DNA of 64,000 nt from Ananas comosus (taxonomy: Eukaryota; Streptophyta; Magnoliopsida; Poales; Bromeliaceae): contig NC_033627.1 of NCBI RefSeq assembly GCF_001540865.1, positions 1,808,432 through 1,872,431 of the forward strand, in the 5' to 3' direction. A program made the position numbers and the translations under genes. Below, one piece after another: positions 37,716 through 49,257 of this stretch (positions are counted from its first letter, which is position 1; each line of letters opens with the position of its first letter). The notes beneath the pieces were generated by a model, which saw only the letters and a program-made list of their open reading frames with translations, was not told the origin of the DNA and searched no databases.

Positions 37716-40700
37716 TTACATCGAACCTATGCTTTCACCCTTCAACTCTCTTTGGACTAATTTTAGAACCTCCATCACCTGCAAAAATGTTGAAAGATGT
37801 CTTCATAAGCAATTAAAGAGTTTAGCACCCTTGCGCAAAACATGGAAGAAATAATTAATTCTACAATTAAAGATAAAGAAACACTAAACAGAGACAGCTC
37901 ACCCCAGGATAATGTTGTAACACCGGAGAATAATGATCGAGCGCTATGTATATCTTTCCAAGAAGACTAAGAAGAGAATCAACTTCATCCCCCAGCAGAT
38001 CAACCTGAGTGAAATATAAGATATAAAACATATCAATGTTATCAAATTGAGAAAGTATACGTCAGTTTAAGTCAGAGAACCATGCCAACATTGTTTTCAC
38101 AAGATTAGGGATACCCAAATTGAACAGGCGTGCAAAATTTGGTTAAATACGGAAGAACCTCTAAGCTATTTAAAATGGCCGATGGAGACAATATATTCTC
38201 GCCTATTTACTTCGCAATTTCAGAAAGGAAATCTTTCGAGGACTAAGAGTAAACTTGTTTGTCCAGATCTAAATGAACACCATCTAACATCTATTGTTCC
38301 CTCTCATGTAAGCCCTCTTCCCAGTTTCCACCATAGTTATGAAATATACTTGTTTTCGTCCAATGTTTTGCTTTTAAAAATGTAATCTAAGGAAATGTGA
38401 CAAGATATAGACAAAAGGAAGAGTAAAAGCAAGACCGACGACATAGAGGCAACCATCTAACCAGAATCAGAGTATCATACCTCCGCTTCAGCCTTCTGAA
38501 GGTCAGAACATCTTATCTCAAGCATTTGTTTATACCAGAGTACCTTTTTCTTTAGCACGACGGCTTGTTGGACCAGTGGCCTGCACCGATGGCTCAGTGT
38601 TTTTAACCTGCAATTGCTTGAAATTTCAGCCTCTACAATTACCGGAAAATGGACCTAGATGAAATATGTTACAAATTCAAGTCTATTTGAGTATATGCAA
38701 CTTATATTAACCTTGTTGAGATTACTTTGATTTATTACAAGATGAAAGAGTTTATTTGCACTGCTAATATGTGAATGATATTTTAAGTTGCCCAAGAAAT
38801 TAATTATAACTTACCCAATATTTTAAGTAACAAAAAAGATAAGTCCGGGAAGAAGGTTCACAGATTCATGATATCTGGAGAACCGAAAATTTCTTTAGGT
38901 CACTTATGAATGGAACTACTACTAAAAAATAAACCTGTTTTTTAGAAACATTTTATGACTCAAATCCTAAAACCTACTCTCTTGTCTAGAAAAGCTACTA
39001 TGTTCAAGTCAGTGATAATCAAGAATAGTGGACAAAGACATTAAAATGAAAATAAGCACCTGTTTTCATTTCTTCTGATCTTCTCTTGCATTTTGTTTTT
39101 GAAATCATCGAATGCTTTTGACATCTCAGCCATAGCGAACATACTGCATTCTAACCACTTCACTTGCTCCTTGTCCTTCAAAACAGATGATGATAATGTC
39201 CTTTGCTTCTCCTCAACAATACCACAAAGTAGGAGGTTTTGTTTTTCTGCTTCATCCAAAGCATTTGTAGTGGTATTTAAATCTTGCTTCTGTTTACTTA
39301 TCTCCAATTCATAATCAAGAACTAGCTGGAATGCCTCATCCAATTGAGTTTTCATTGAATCTGAGTCCTTCCTAAAATCCGAGATCAACTTCTCCTGCTT
39401 GCCTACTTGATCTCTAAGAATGTTAAGGTCATGGCATACTATGTCATATTGCTCCTTTTGCTGAATCAACGAAGACCGTGCCTCTAATGCTAATTGATCC
39501 TTTTCGTTAATCAAAACCGACAAAGATGTGGTCTCCTGCTTCATCCTCTGGTTCTCTTCATTTGCTAAACTTAATGCCTTTTCCTTTTCCAAAAGCGTCT
39601 CCTTTAGAGAAGCTTTTTCATCAAAATATTTTTGCATAGCAGGATTTCTAGGTGATAAAGCTTCACAGAAAACTCCTTGCAGCAAAATGGAATATGTCAC
39701 CTGCATAATATTGTTCTGGATCTCTATATCCTCCATGAAGCAACTGTAATCATTGAAAATTCCTCTTAAAATAGAGCGGTCTACTACATCTTTAACATTA
39801 CCTTCTACCTTCAAGTCCTCCACTTCACCTTTAAGATTCTTAACTTGCTTCAAAAGTGTAGCCTCCAACGACGAATGAAGAGACATCTTACTCGCTGCAT
39901 CTGAGACCTGCGATGATAGGTGCTTAACCTCTTTTCTTTTATCCGAAAGCAAGCTACGGAGATGCTGGTTTTCAAAAAACAGGGACTCATTTCTGTCCTT
40001 CAATCTACATATTTCTTCACAGTCCTTACTAATCACAGGAAAGTCTGCACTGTTAAAGACTATTTCATCCAGCTTTGAAACAACTTCGGACACTTTTCTC
40101 CTAACCAGTTCAAACTCTTTGTCTTTTCTAAAAGGCACCGTGCCCTTCTCCTTGTGGAATTCTCGCTTGAGTCGAAAGAGCTCTTCGGTCTTCTCTTGCA
40201 ATGCTACGTCGTGTTGTCTCCTCAACTTGGTCATTTCTGAAATAAAGAACTTCATTATTTCTTCACTTGGCTTGTGCTTTAGATATAAGAAATCAGCAAC
40301 ATCTAACACGAAATCATCAGAGTTAACAGATTTCACAGCCTCGAGATTCCCGTTTTCCACCTGATGCGATGGAATACCCTCTCCATCGTTCCTTTTGATA
40401 ACATTCACTTCTTCGAAACTCTCACGGCTACTATGAGTGAAAAGCATACCCATTTCTGAACCTATCAATGACGTAGAAATAGCATCAAGTTCTTTACGCA
40501 AGGTAGTAAATTCCGTGATCTTTTTGTGCCACCTCAGATTCATGGTTTCGATAAGACCCTTTTGCTCATACAATTTTGCCTCAAACTCATGATGAAGGCC
40601 TCTTATATAATCATGAATCATGGTACTAGTGACTTCTTTTCGGAACTCGTGCTCCCACTGGTGCTCAAAGATTAACACTTTAATCATACCAAACGCATCA

Positions 40701-41347
40701 CTTATTTGTTCCAATCCGGACGACAGTATTAGTCTCAACCCATCAATCCTTTCATCGATCTCAACTAATCTTTTGTTAGTATCTACTTCAGCGTGAATTT
40801 TCTCACTCGAATAGCTGTCTCTTAAATCTGCAATATTCTCCTTAAGCCTTTGAAACTGCTCTTCTGCTGCAATCCTCAGTGTAGCGACATGATCGGTGTT
40901 AGTAAATTCTTCCGCGCTTGCGTCTAAAAATCCTTGACGCGACCGTGATTCCGTCCTGTCGATTCCCGCATTCATCAAGCTGCGTTTAGGAATCATCGAA
41001 ATTATCCCCAATCTGTCGTCTAAATCCGCATTAGACTTACAGGAAAGCAGAGTCTTGTTCAATACAGCTATCTCCGCCTCCTTCGTCGCAATCTTCTCCG
41101 CAGCCTCCTCAACCACGGCATTCACCATTCCTTTGGTAACCGAATCGCTCACCATCCTCATCACATTTAGACGATCGTTGAGCTCGTCCCAGTAAGATTC
41201 CAAATCATCAAGGATAAACTTCTCATAAAAAGCTGAATCGTTCGCTGTATTATTGTCCCCTTCTTTAAAGCTAGTACTTAATAGTTTACACTCATTAAGA
41301 CCAACAATCTCATTCAACACCTCAGAGTTATCACTTTGTGCCTGCAT
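37716..41347 (-). CDS. WAP: WPP domain-associated protein (coiled-coil, nuclear envelope/Golgi-type)
   Basis: Long coiled-coil protein of the plant WPP-domain-associated protein family, first described as partners of WPP-domain proteins such as MAF1. Coding exons are 41347-39060, 38607-38481, 38004-37903 and 37778-37716, giving 859 residues with consistent phases. The N-terminal family block [20 protein letters not shown] then [20 protein letters not shown] (about 50-90) is diagnostic. The rest is charged heptad-rich sequence. The C-terminal block [20 protein letters not shown] and [20 protein letters not shown] then [17 protein letters not shown], ending [15 protein letters not shown], also matches the family. 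The start is the first ATG after a likely leader acceptor (CTTTTTAG near 41374). A non-coding first exon probably lies at about 41680-41870. No domain suggests an enzyme. Confidence 0.92.
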
Positions 41348-41889
41348 GTAGGACCGGAAAAATCTAAAAAGATGGAAAATTTGGGAAAATTAAGAGTAAA
41401 AATGTCTGATTTTGAGTTGCATATGGTATACAAGAAGCTTATTTTTCTCTTACTACATAATTTTGATGAAGAGAATAGAGAAAATTACTACTTTTACAGT
41501 TACCACGAGATCAAACTCCCAAAACAACACGCACAATTCTGAGAAGAGCAAAATTAAATTAAAAACACAAGGGATTAAACAATTTTTAATGACTCGACCA
41601 CTGAAACTTTTGGGCAAAAATGGGTTAATCGGAAACAAATTAATTCCCAAGCAAACAAATCAAAATACTCACAAATTGGATCCGCTCCATGAGCGGAGCG
41701 GATGCGCACGAACGATTCCACTTCGAAATTCCCGCCACAACCGTTGCCGAAGCGCGAAAGCCCTCGTCTTTTTTCCTTGGTTGGTACGAGACTTATCTCC
41801 GAACAGTGGAGGAGCGGCAAAAGGACGAATCTTTTTGCGGAAAAGCCCTTCAAATTTTCTTTTTTGGGTGTTGCGGGGGAGACTTTTAG
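41348..41889 (-). promoter_or_regulatory. WAP 5' leader intron, leader exon and promoter
   Basis: A polypyrimidine-like acceptor precedes the coding exon. A GC-rich stretch at 41680-41870 is the probable untranslated first exon. The open frames of 60-170 residues here lie on both strands, overlap each other and carry no domain, so I do not call them genes. Confidence 0.4.
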
Positions 41890-42072
41890 GCAGTGTTTGG
41901 TTGGCAGGATAAAGTGGGTTTAGACCATTTTATCCTGCTAAACCTTCCAAACAGTGCAGTTTTTTGGTGGGATAATTAATCCCGCTCTTAACGGGTTATC
42001 CTTGGATAACCCGTTAAGAGCTAACCCCTGGGACCAGCGGAATAGGGCATTTCCGCTGGTTTATCCCAGGGG
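41889..42072. repeat. Cluster of three near-perfect hairpins (compact foldback)
   Basis: Hairpin 1: GCAGTGTTTGG at 41890 pairs with CCAAACAGTGC at 41947, and an inner GCAGGATAAA at 41904 with TTTATCCTGC at 41929. Hairpin 2: GCTCTTAACGGGTTATCC (41984-42001) and its perfect 18-bp complement (42004-42021), separated only by TT. Hairpin 3: CCCCTGGGACCAGCGGAA (42025-42042) pairs with TTCCGCTGG (42051-42059) and TCCCAGGGG (42064-42072) across a 4-nt bulge. Probably a compact non-autonomous DNA transposon or a fusion of several. Confidence 0.75.
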
Positions 42073-42793
42073 CATGGGTTGGAAAAAGCTGCGATGCCCC
42101 TTCTCCTTCTTCTTCGTTATTGCTCTTCACCTACCTTCGCCTCTTCTTCTTCGTTAATGCTCTTCACCTACCTCTCTCTTCGCTCATTACTCCGCCGATC
42201 TCCCTCCCCCTCGTGTTGGGCGAGCATAAACCATCGCTTTATGCCTCTTTTGTCATTTCGCAGTCAGCATAATCAATGAGCGAGATCTTGTATCAGATCT
42301 GCGTTCATCGGTAACTCCTCTTTGCCCTTTACTTTCTTCTTCTATACTCCTCTCGCAGTCTGTGAGGAAGATCCCAGTTGAGATCTGTTTTCTTTTGTAT
42401 CCCCTCTCTCAAACCCTCGGATTTGACTGGTATAAATTGGTTTTTCCTTCGCTCAAAATCTGTTGTGGGCTTCTGAGGCAAGAAATCGAGGTGGGTTCTG
42501 CAGGATGTATGCCCTGTGTTGTCAAGTCGCCCATTTAGTGCGACCACTAGCCTTGCAGGTAGAAGGCATGGACTATTTGTGCCNTGTGATAATTTTTTAC
42601 ATTTGAAGGGGTATATATGATATTTTCAATTTTATAGGGGTATTTACGATATTTAGATATTTAAGAGGGGTAGTGGTGAAATTGCCCCTTATATATATAT
42701 ATATTTTTTTAAAAAAAAGACAAAAAAAGAGGGGAGGAGCGTATCGATGTAGGGGCGAGATTTACGGAACTGCTACTCTAATAATAAAATAAA
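42073..42793. other. Unassigned region around gap symbol at 42584
   Basis: The phrase CTTCTTCTTCGTTAWTGCTC then TTCACCTACCT occurs twice in tandem at about 42106 and 42146. The CT-rich character and start of a 66-residue open frame (42079-42279) suggest an old leader or transposon interior, but no domain is recognisable. The n at 42584 cuts the region. Confidence 0.4.
42584..42584. other. Assembly gap symbol (n)
   Basis: A single n. No flanking duplication was seen. Confidence 0.95.
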
Positions 42794-43160
42794 GGAAAAA
42801 CTTTCTATTTCTTATTTTAGTATTATATGATTTAAAGTGTATCAAGTTAGTACCTTATAATTTTATAGTTTCTTACTTTAGTACCCTGTGATTTAAAATG
42901 TATCAAGTTAGTACTTGTGATTTCGCACTTTCTCACTTTAATACTCTATAATTTAATATTTCATTAAGAAAAAAATAAAATCACAGAATACTAACTTGAT
43001 ATAAAAATAAAACTACAGAGTACTAATTTGATAAACTTTAAACCACAAAATATTAAAATGAAAAAGTGCGAAACCATAAAGTGCTAACTTGATACACTTT
43101 AAATTATTGGGTACTAAAATAAAAAAGTGCGAAACACATGGAAGTTTTTGAAGTTTTTCC
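42794..43160. mobile_element. Mutator-type MITE, family D copy 1
   Basis: 367-bp inverted-repeat element starting GGAAAAACTT and ending AAGTTTTTCC. Internal words TTTAAAGTGTATCAAGTTAG and their inverted partners lie in both arms. It is flanked by a perfect 9-bp target duplication TAAAATAAA at 42785-42793 and 43161-43169, which indicates a Mutator-like origin. There is no coding content. A relative lies at 53050. Confidence 0.85.
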
Positions 43161-44103
43161 TAAAATAAAGTTATTAATGATATTTTGGTTTAATTATTCT
43201 ATACTGGTTATTATAATTTGTGACCTGGGGAGTATCGCTTATCACTGTTTGTCATTTTATTTAACAACTTTTTAATATATTTTTAGCTTTTATTTAGAAA
43301 CAATCCTCTAATATGCTAACTTAATGTATGTGTCCCCACCAAGAGTGCTTTGAGTCCCGTAATTTTTTTTTTTTATGAATTCTTATTAGGAATCTTTATG
43401 GTTATCCTAAATTGCTGTTTTTGTAATACTTTAATATGTTAATACATCGACAATCTATAAAATATATTTCGGGTAACCATTAGGAGCATCCTCGTCGATA
43501 TTTTGAGAAGAATTTTATTCGAACGAATGTTTATTCAGACATGTATATTACACAATGATATAGTTTCAGTCTAACACAGTTATTTGGTACGTCAGTTGTC
43601 AAAATTTGAAGGTTCGAGCTTTCGATTTCTCAGAAAAATATATATATGACTAGCTATACAGTGTCTTTGGAATGAAATCGATAGTCTAATTCACACAACA
43701 GAAAAAAATTAATAATAAAATAATTTACACAATGATATAGTTTCAATCTAACAGAGTTGTTTGGTACGTCAGTTGTCAAAATTTGAAGGTTCGAACTTTC
43801 GATTCCTCAGAAAAATATATACGACTAGCTATACAGTGTCTTTGAAATGAAATCGATAGTCTAATTCACACAACAGAAAAAAAAAATTAATAATAAAATA
43901 ATACTTAGTCAAATATCGTCCAACTAGCGAGCACATTGGTTTTGCAGATATTTCACTTAAAAGACAATATAGCTATGGGTGTTTACGTTGAGAATTAGGA
44001 TGCGTACAATCATGGGTTTGTTACTAATGTTACTTCATGAAATTAATATAAATATACAGCTCTATTATTATAATAATAATACATGAATAAACAATTTAGA
44101 ATA
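43161..44103. other. Intergenic with a 177-bp tandem duplication
   Basis: No gene. Contains the duplicated unit described at 43549-43902 and A/T-rich flanks. Confidence 0.6.
43549..43902. repeat. Tandem duplication, two units of 177 bp
   Basis: Unit 1 is 43549-43725 and unit 2 is 43726-43902. They are near-identical, sharing TACACAATGATATAGTTTCA, TTTGGTACGTCAGTTGTCAA, GACTAGCTATACAGTGTCTT and a terminal AATAATAAAATAAT. Each contains a B-box-like AAGGTTCGARCTTTCGATT, so a tRNA-related repeat is possible, but no A-tail hairpin like that of the SINE family is present. Confidence 0.85.
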
Positions 44104-44213
44104 TTTTTTTTTTTAGAGATAGATAACATGCTACCCGCTTCATTTATTTCATTTAGAAATAAACTTAGCTGGAAATATAAATCAATTAAGATTCGAACTT
44201 GGGTCTCAGGTAC
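44103..44213 (-). mobile_element. tRNA-derived SINE, copy 4 (5'-truncated)
   Basis: The minus-strand reading keeps the B-box AAGTTCGAATC, the AT-rich body, GAAGCGGGTAGCATGTTATC and the A-tail, but lacks the A-box end. TAGAATATTTT at about 44099 and TAGAATTTT at about 44215 may be the remains of the target duplication. 5' truncation fits reverse transcription primed at the target site. Confidence 0.75.
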
Positions 44214-44303
44214 TATAGAATTTTGCTTCTCCTGTTTGTTTACTCTTCGAGCATACTAGAGTGTACGGTACATCGAGCAATTATATATTTAGCTTCACAT
44301 GAT

Positions 44304-44780
44304 TAGGGATGTTAATGGATATGGATACCCGAAATTTTATTCGAATCCGAACCCGAATGAAACGGATATATCCGATGGATATGGATATGGATTTTGATAT
44401 GGATATAAAAAATAAAAATCCGACGGATATGGATTCGGATATAAATTTTGATTGTACCCGACCCAAACCCGATCCGAACTCGAATTTATTTTGTATTATA
44501 ATATATATATAAATTTGATGTTATATTTGAATTTGTATTTTAAAAATTTAAATTTAATATAATATATTTTGAAATATTGAAAAAAGAAATAATTGTTTCG
44601 GGTTCAAATTTTCGGGTTCGGGTTCGGGTTCGGGTTTCGGATTTTTGGTCGGGTTCGGGTTTGGATATGGATTTTTAAAATCCGTCGGATTCGGGTTCAG
44701 GTTCGGGTCTCGGGTTTGGATTCGGGTTCGGGTTCGGGTTTTTAAAAATCCGCCCCGAATCCGACCCGTTGACATCTCTA
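44304..44780. mobile_element. hAT-type non-autonomous element with GGATAT / CGGGTT repeats
   Basis: 477 bp. The ends TAGGGATGTTAATGG (left) and, reverse-complemented, TAGAGATGTCAACGG (right) are inverted. A perfect 8-bp target duplication CACATGAT flanks it (44296-44303, 44781-44788), as expected for the hAT superfamily. The inside is built of GATATGGATATG-like words on the left and CGGGTTCGGGTT-like words on the right that partly complement each other. The short peptides it encodes (MDMDMDF.., PNPNP..) are translation of repeats, not genes. Confidence 0.85.
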
Positions 44781-45383
44781 CACATGATCATAACCAGTGC
44801 TTAATTTTTTTTTTTTCTTGCTGAGTTGGATAATAATTAAGTACACATCTATAAACTATTATGAAACCCCGTTCCTTTCTGTCCACGTGGCGATTTGTGC
44901 TTAATTTGTGCTTTTGTGGGACCTACCCGTCAGCTTTCAATTTTTTTTCTCATTCTCTTTCCGGTCCATTCCAATTTAACAGGTTCACCGGTTCACCCTC
45001 TCATTCTTTTCCATTTACCCGGTTCATCCACCAACCGCCCCATTCCATCTTCAACCCTAATTGTTTTGCCGCCCCCTACGCGTCGCTCCAACTCCTAATG
45101 TCCCTCCCTAGACGGAAAATTGGAGTGAGTTCATTGTCGCTTCTTCTTCCCTCCCAGCCGTTTTCGTTCGCGACGCTTCGTTCCTGCTTATTGATCCTGG
45201 CCATTTTCATTACCGGCGCTTCGTTCACGTTCGTTCGCGGCGCTTCGCTGTCTCTATCTCTCTAGGCTTTGTCATTTTCCTTTTCAAAACCCTAAATCAT
45301 CGCGCAACACATCCTCCTTTTTCCCACCTTGGCACCACTCTCCACGGAGCAGCGCCACCGCCCTAGCGAATCCCCTCGCCCTA

Positions 45384-45496
45384 TGGCGGCGGAGTTGAAG
45401 GCCAACGACTCCTCCGTGCCCTTTGAGATATCTATGGAGAGGACCCTGAAGCTTCTATGGTTTTCTGATCCTACAAGGACGATTGCCAAGCCGTAA
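45384..45496 (+). other. Short unexplained coding-like frame inside the Helitron
   Basis: From ATG 45383 the reading MAAELKANDSSVPFEISMER then TLKLLWFSDPTRTIAKP stops at 45496. The GC level and codon use differ from the AT-rich surroundings, which suggests captured exon DNA, but I do not recognise the source gene. It sits about 230 bases before the RPN1 fragment. Confidence 0.3.
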
Positions 45497-45722
45497 CCTA
45501 AATCTCTTTTTGGGTGTTAATTTGATTCAAATTACATTTTTCATTTGGTATTTTTTTAAGAGAAAAATTAGATTTTTGGATGATAAAAGGACCATCCGGT
45601 GACTACAACATCTTCCTTACCCCTCTCTCGATCTCAATCTCAATCTCTATCTCTCTTTGTTTTGATCTACAATTATGATGTGTTTTCGATGATTTTGCGA
45701 TGATTTAGGTGCAGAAATGTAG

Positions 45723-45823
45723 ACAGATGAGGATTTAGCATTGAAGCAGTAACTGGAATTGTATGTTGAAAGAGTTTTGGACTTGGATCCCGGCATTCAA
45801 AATCTTGCCCTTGAAAGCATGAG
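45723..45823 (+). pseudogene. Captured, stop-broken exon fragment of RPN1 (26S proteasome regulatory subunit)
   Basis: The reading DEDLALKQ-stop-LELYVERVLDLDP then GIQNLALESMR matches the N-terminal family block of RPN1/PSMD2 (EEDLALKQQLELYV..LALESMRQEI). A CAA-to-TAA change gives an in-frame stop at 45750-45752. The fragment ends in AG followed by GTAC, so an exon-intron border was copied with it, which means genomic rather than mRNA capture. It is about 33 residues of a protein of nearly 900, hence non-functional. Confidence 0.75.
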
Positions 45824-48220
45824 GTACTTTTCTATGTTTTGATTTTAGTAAGCAATATTTCACTTAGTCTAATTTAAAAATAGAGGAAAAAAAGTACTGA
45901 AATATATATAAAATCCAAACTGAAAAAAAGATTAGCATGGAACCCCTTGCCGGAGGACATTTTCCAAAAGATGCTTCACCTCAATTTGTTTTTTTCATTC
46001 CACTGGTACACTCATGTTTTTGTTATATAAGTTGATTTCATTAAAGAAATTAGAAGTTTACTCAAATCTATAGTTTCTTTTAATAAATTAAAAGTTTTCA
46101 AATGCTTTTTTAATAGATGAATTTGTAAGTTTTGCTAAAATTTAACTGCTAAGAACTAATAAAATATTTGGCTTAAACAAATTTCTAATTTAATTGAAGA
46201 AAATAGTTCAAACTAAAAGAACTCCTGAAAGATTTAAATATAGTAACCAATTATAAATAGCTAGGGCCTTTTTATCATGATGACCAAGAGTTGAGTGGTA
46301 TAATTTACTTTCTATTATTTTAGGTCAAACATATGAATATTTTTACACATTATTATTCAGATTAAACTCTAATATCAAATCATTTCTAAGAAAAGATAAA
46401 ATAAAAAATTTCATAAAAATAATTTTATAAAGACTAAAATATAATAATATTAGTATCAGAAAGTAATTTTTTTAAATCTTTATTAATTTTGAAGTAATTT
46501 TTCAACTAATGCTTTAGTTTAATTCTATTCTTCTTTATTTCTCTAATTCTTTAAGTTGTTTGATTTTTTTTTCTTTATGCTTATTTACTTTCAATTAATT
46601 TTAACTTTAGGATGACAGTTGTAACGAAAAACTAAGTGTTACCTCCACAAATTGCTTAGGTAATATCACAACTATTAATTTAAAAATTTTTGTTACTTTT
46701 ATACGAGTTATCATTTAGTTGTTTCTTTCTATATTTTTTTCAATCCCTTTGACAATATTTTAATATTAATTTTATGCTTACAAATAATTTTAAAAAAGTT
46801 TTACAATTTTATGTGTGTATTTTCAGTTTCTTAAATAATTGGCGATGATGACAATGTAAAAAATCTATAAATCTTCTATCTATAGACTACTACAAAATAC
46901 AGTTCCTTTTGCCCACGTGGTGATATTTGCTTAATTTAAACTTTTGTAGGACCTACCTGTCAGGTTAAAACTATTTTGCTTAATTGTGGGTTTGTGTAGG
47001 ATCTATCTGTCGACTTAAGTTGGATGACGATTATGCAACTGTGCAGCCATTGATTTCCTTACAAATTTTTTCGGTAATGATTGAAATGCGGAAATTGCTT
47101 TTGTTGATTATTGATATAGCTTATTGATTATCTGAGCCTATGAATTTTTGTTGTTTCTCATCCTTATTAGTTGCTTTCGCTTCTTCTCCTTATTCATTGG
47201 TTGCGGTCATATTTAATTAAAGAAATTTTAATTCTTTTTTCTCCTATAGTTAATGCTTATATATATATATATATATATATAGCAAATGAAAACTAATCAT
47301 ATACTTAGTTTGGTTTCACCGGCAAATTATGCATATATATTTTGAAAAATAAATTGATTTTCGTTTCCTTGCGGATCATATGGTTCTCTTGCCTTCTACG
47401 TGTGTTTTGATTCTAAAATTGTAAGCTACCCTGTTCATGCCTCTTCTATATATGATTAGTTTTTATTTGCTTTTTCATTAGCTTTAATATTTACAATATG
47501 TATTCAAATGCTTTTTAATACGTTATACGAATGTAATGTTTAAGTTTTTCTTATTAATATAACTAGCGATGATGACAAAATGAACAATCTTATGATTAAT
47601 ATATGAACCAAATATTTTATATGGTAAGGCAACTCGGATGGCAATTATGCAACCGTTGCAACCAATAATTTCCTTTAACAACTGATGAAGCAACCAACTA
47701 AGACAGTATATACAGTTTATACTGTGGGGGAACGGCCTATTGGCTTAAACTTATTTGCTTAATTTTGGTCCTTTGTAGAAACTACCTGTTAGCTTAAACT
47801 TAGCTTAAGTTGTAAGCTCTCGGAGCACACCTATCAGTGTTATATTCTCATGTTCTCCCATTTCGCCTATTTATCTTCTCAGCCTTTAGCCAGTTATCAT
47901 TGAATCAGTTGATTTTCTCAACCTTCAGACTGTTCGCTACCCCATTAGACGTTGCTCTAGCTCCTACTATGCCCCCATTTAAGTCAAAGATTGTGTTGGG
48001 TACATTGTCGCTCCTTCTTTCCTCCCTGGCGTTTTTGTTAGCAGAGCTTCGTTCCCGCCTATTGATCCCTTTGCTGGAAAAATAGTTCTGATTCATTGTA
48101 CTCTCTGCTCCCTTCGACACATCGAGTTTCTTTATTCGTTGAATCCGAAGAGTTGATCTACGGTGTTTACAAGATCTGTCCTTGCTTATATAATCATCAT
48201 CCACCAATTTTTAATAGTGC

Positions 48221-48288
48221 GGCAAACGTCCTCTATTGCCGGTGCTATCTTCTTGGCAAACGTCCTCTATTGCCGGTGCTATCTTCTT
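48221..48288. repeat. Perfect 34-bp tandem repeat, two units
   Basis: GGCAAACGTCCTCTATTGCC plus GGTGCTATCTTCTT repeated head to tail without a mismatch inside the Helitron-like element. Confidence 0.9.
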
Positions 48289-49256
48289 CTCTGATATGGT
48301 TTCTGCCTTAGTATCTAAATGGTAAGGCAACTCAGATGGCAATTATACAACCGTTGCAACCAAGGATTTCACTTAACAACTAATAAAGCAACAGTTCATT
48401 CTCTCATTCTCTTCCTACTTACTGCATTTTTTTCTTTTCCAATTCACTTTTTACTTGGTTGTTGCTTTTTTATTAATTTTACTACTTTATACTTTCATAT
48501 ACTTTTTAATAAATTCTATGAATGTATTTTGTTTTATTTTTGTTATGATTGGCGATGATGACAAAATGAATAATTTTATGATTAATATGAAAAGAGTATC
48601 TAAATGGTAAGGCAACTCGGATGGCAGTTATGCAACTGTTGCAACCAAGGATTTCACTTAACAACTAATGAAACAGCAGTTCATTCTCTTATTTTCTTTC
48701 AATTTAATTAGTTCATCCTCCAACTGGTTACCATTTATCCCATTCCACTTACAACCCTAATTGGTTCACTGCCCCCTATGCGTCGCTCCGGCTCCTGATG
48801 TGCCCTCCTTAGACGGAAAATTGGGGTGAGTTCATTATCGCTCCTTCTCTTTCCCGTCATTTCCTTTAGCGGCGCTTCGTTCCTACCTATTTATCTCTTT
48901 CGGTGCCAAAAGTGGTTTTGATTACTAACAATATTCATTATATATCTGAGCCTACAGTAAAAATGAAATTTTACCATCTGTTGTCCTTCGTCGCTTTGCT
49001 CCAATTTCCCTTTTTTCTGCATCTATTCCTATTACGAGTTTTGGTGCTGATATTACTCTATCTTTTACTTAATTTTATGGTGTCCTGCTTTATTTTATTA
49101 TACTTTTTTTCGATTGTTGTGATGATGTTTTTTTAAAAAAATTTCTTTTACTATAACTTCTGCACTTATTGCTCCTATCTTTTGCTAGCTTTACTTTAAT
49201 ATTAAATGACAAAAATAAAATACCCGTATTTAAGTTGACCTTTTCTATATACTTTA

Positions 49257-49257
49257 N
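49257..49257. other. Assembly gap symbol (n)
   Basis: A single n inside the repeated part of the Helitron-like element. Confidence 0.95.

Noticed and set aside
44309..44775. Frames encoding MDMDMD and PNPNP repeats
   Set aside because: Translations of the minisatellite halves of the hAT-type element.
47622..48680. CRISPR-like array from recurring GTAAGGCAACTCGGATGGCA units
   Set aside because: The units are diverged, irregularly spaced by hundreds of bases and inside a Helitron-like element of a plant genome.
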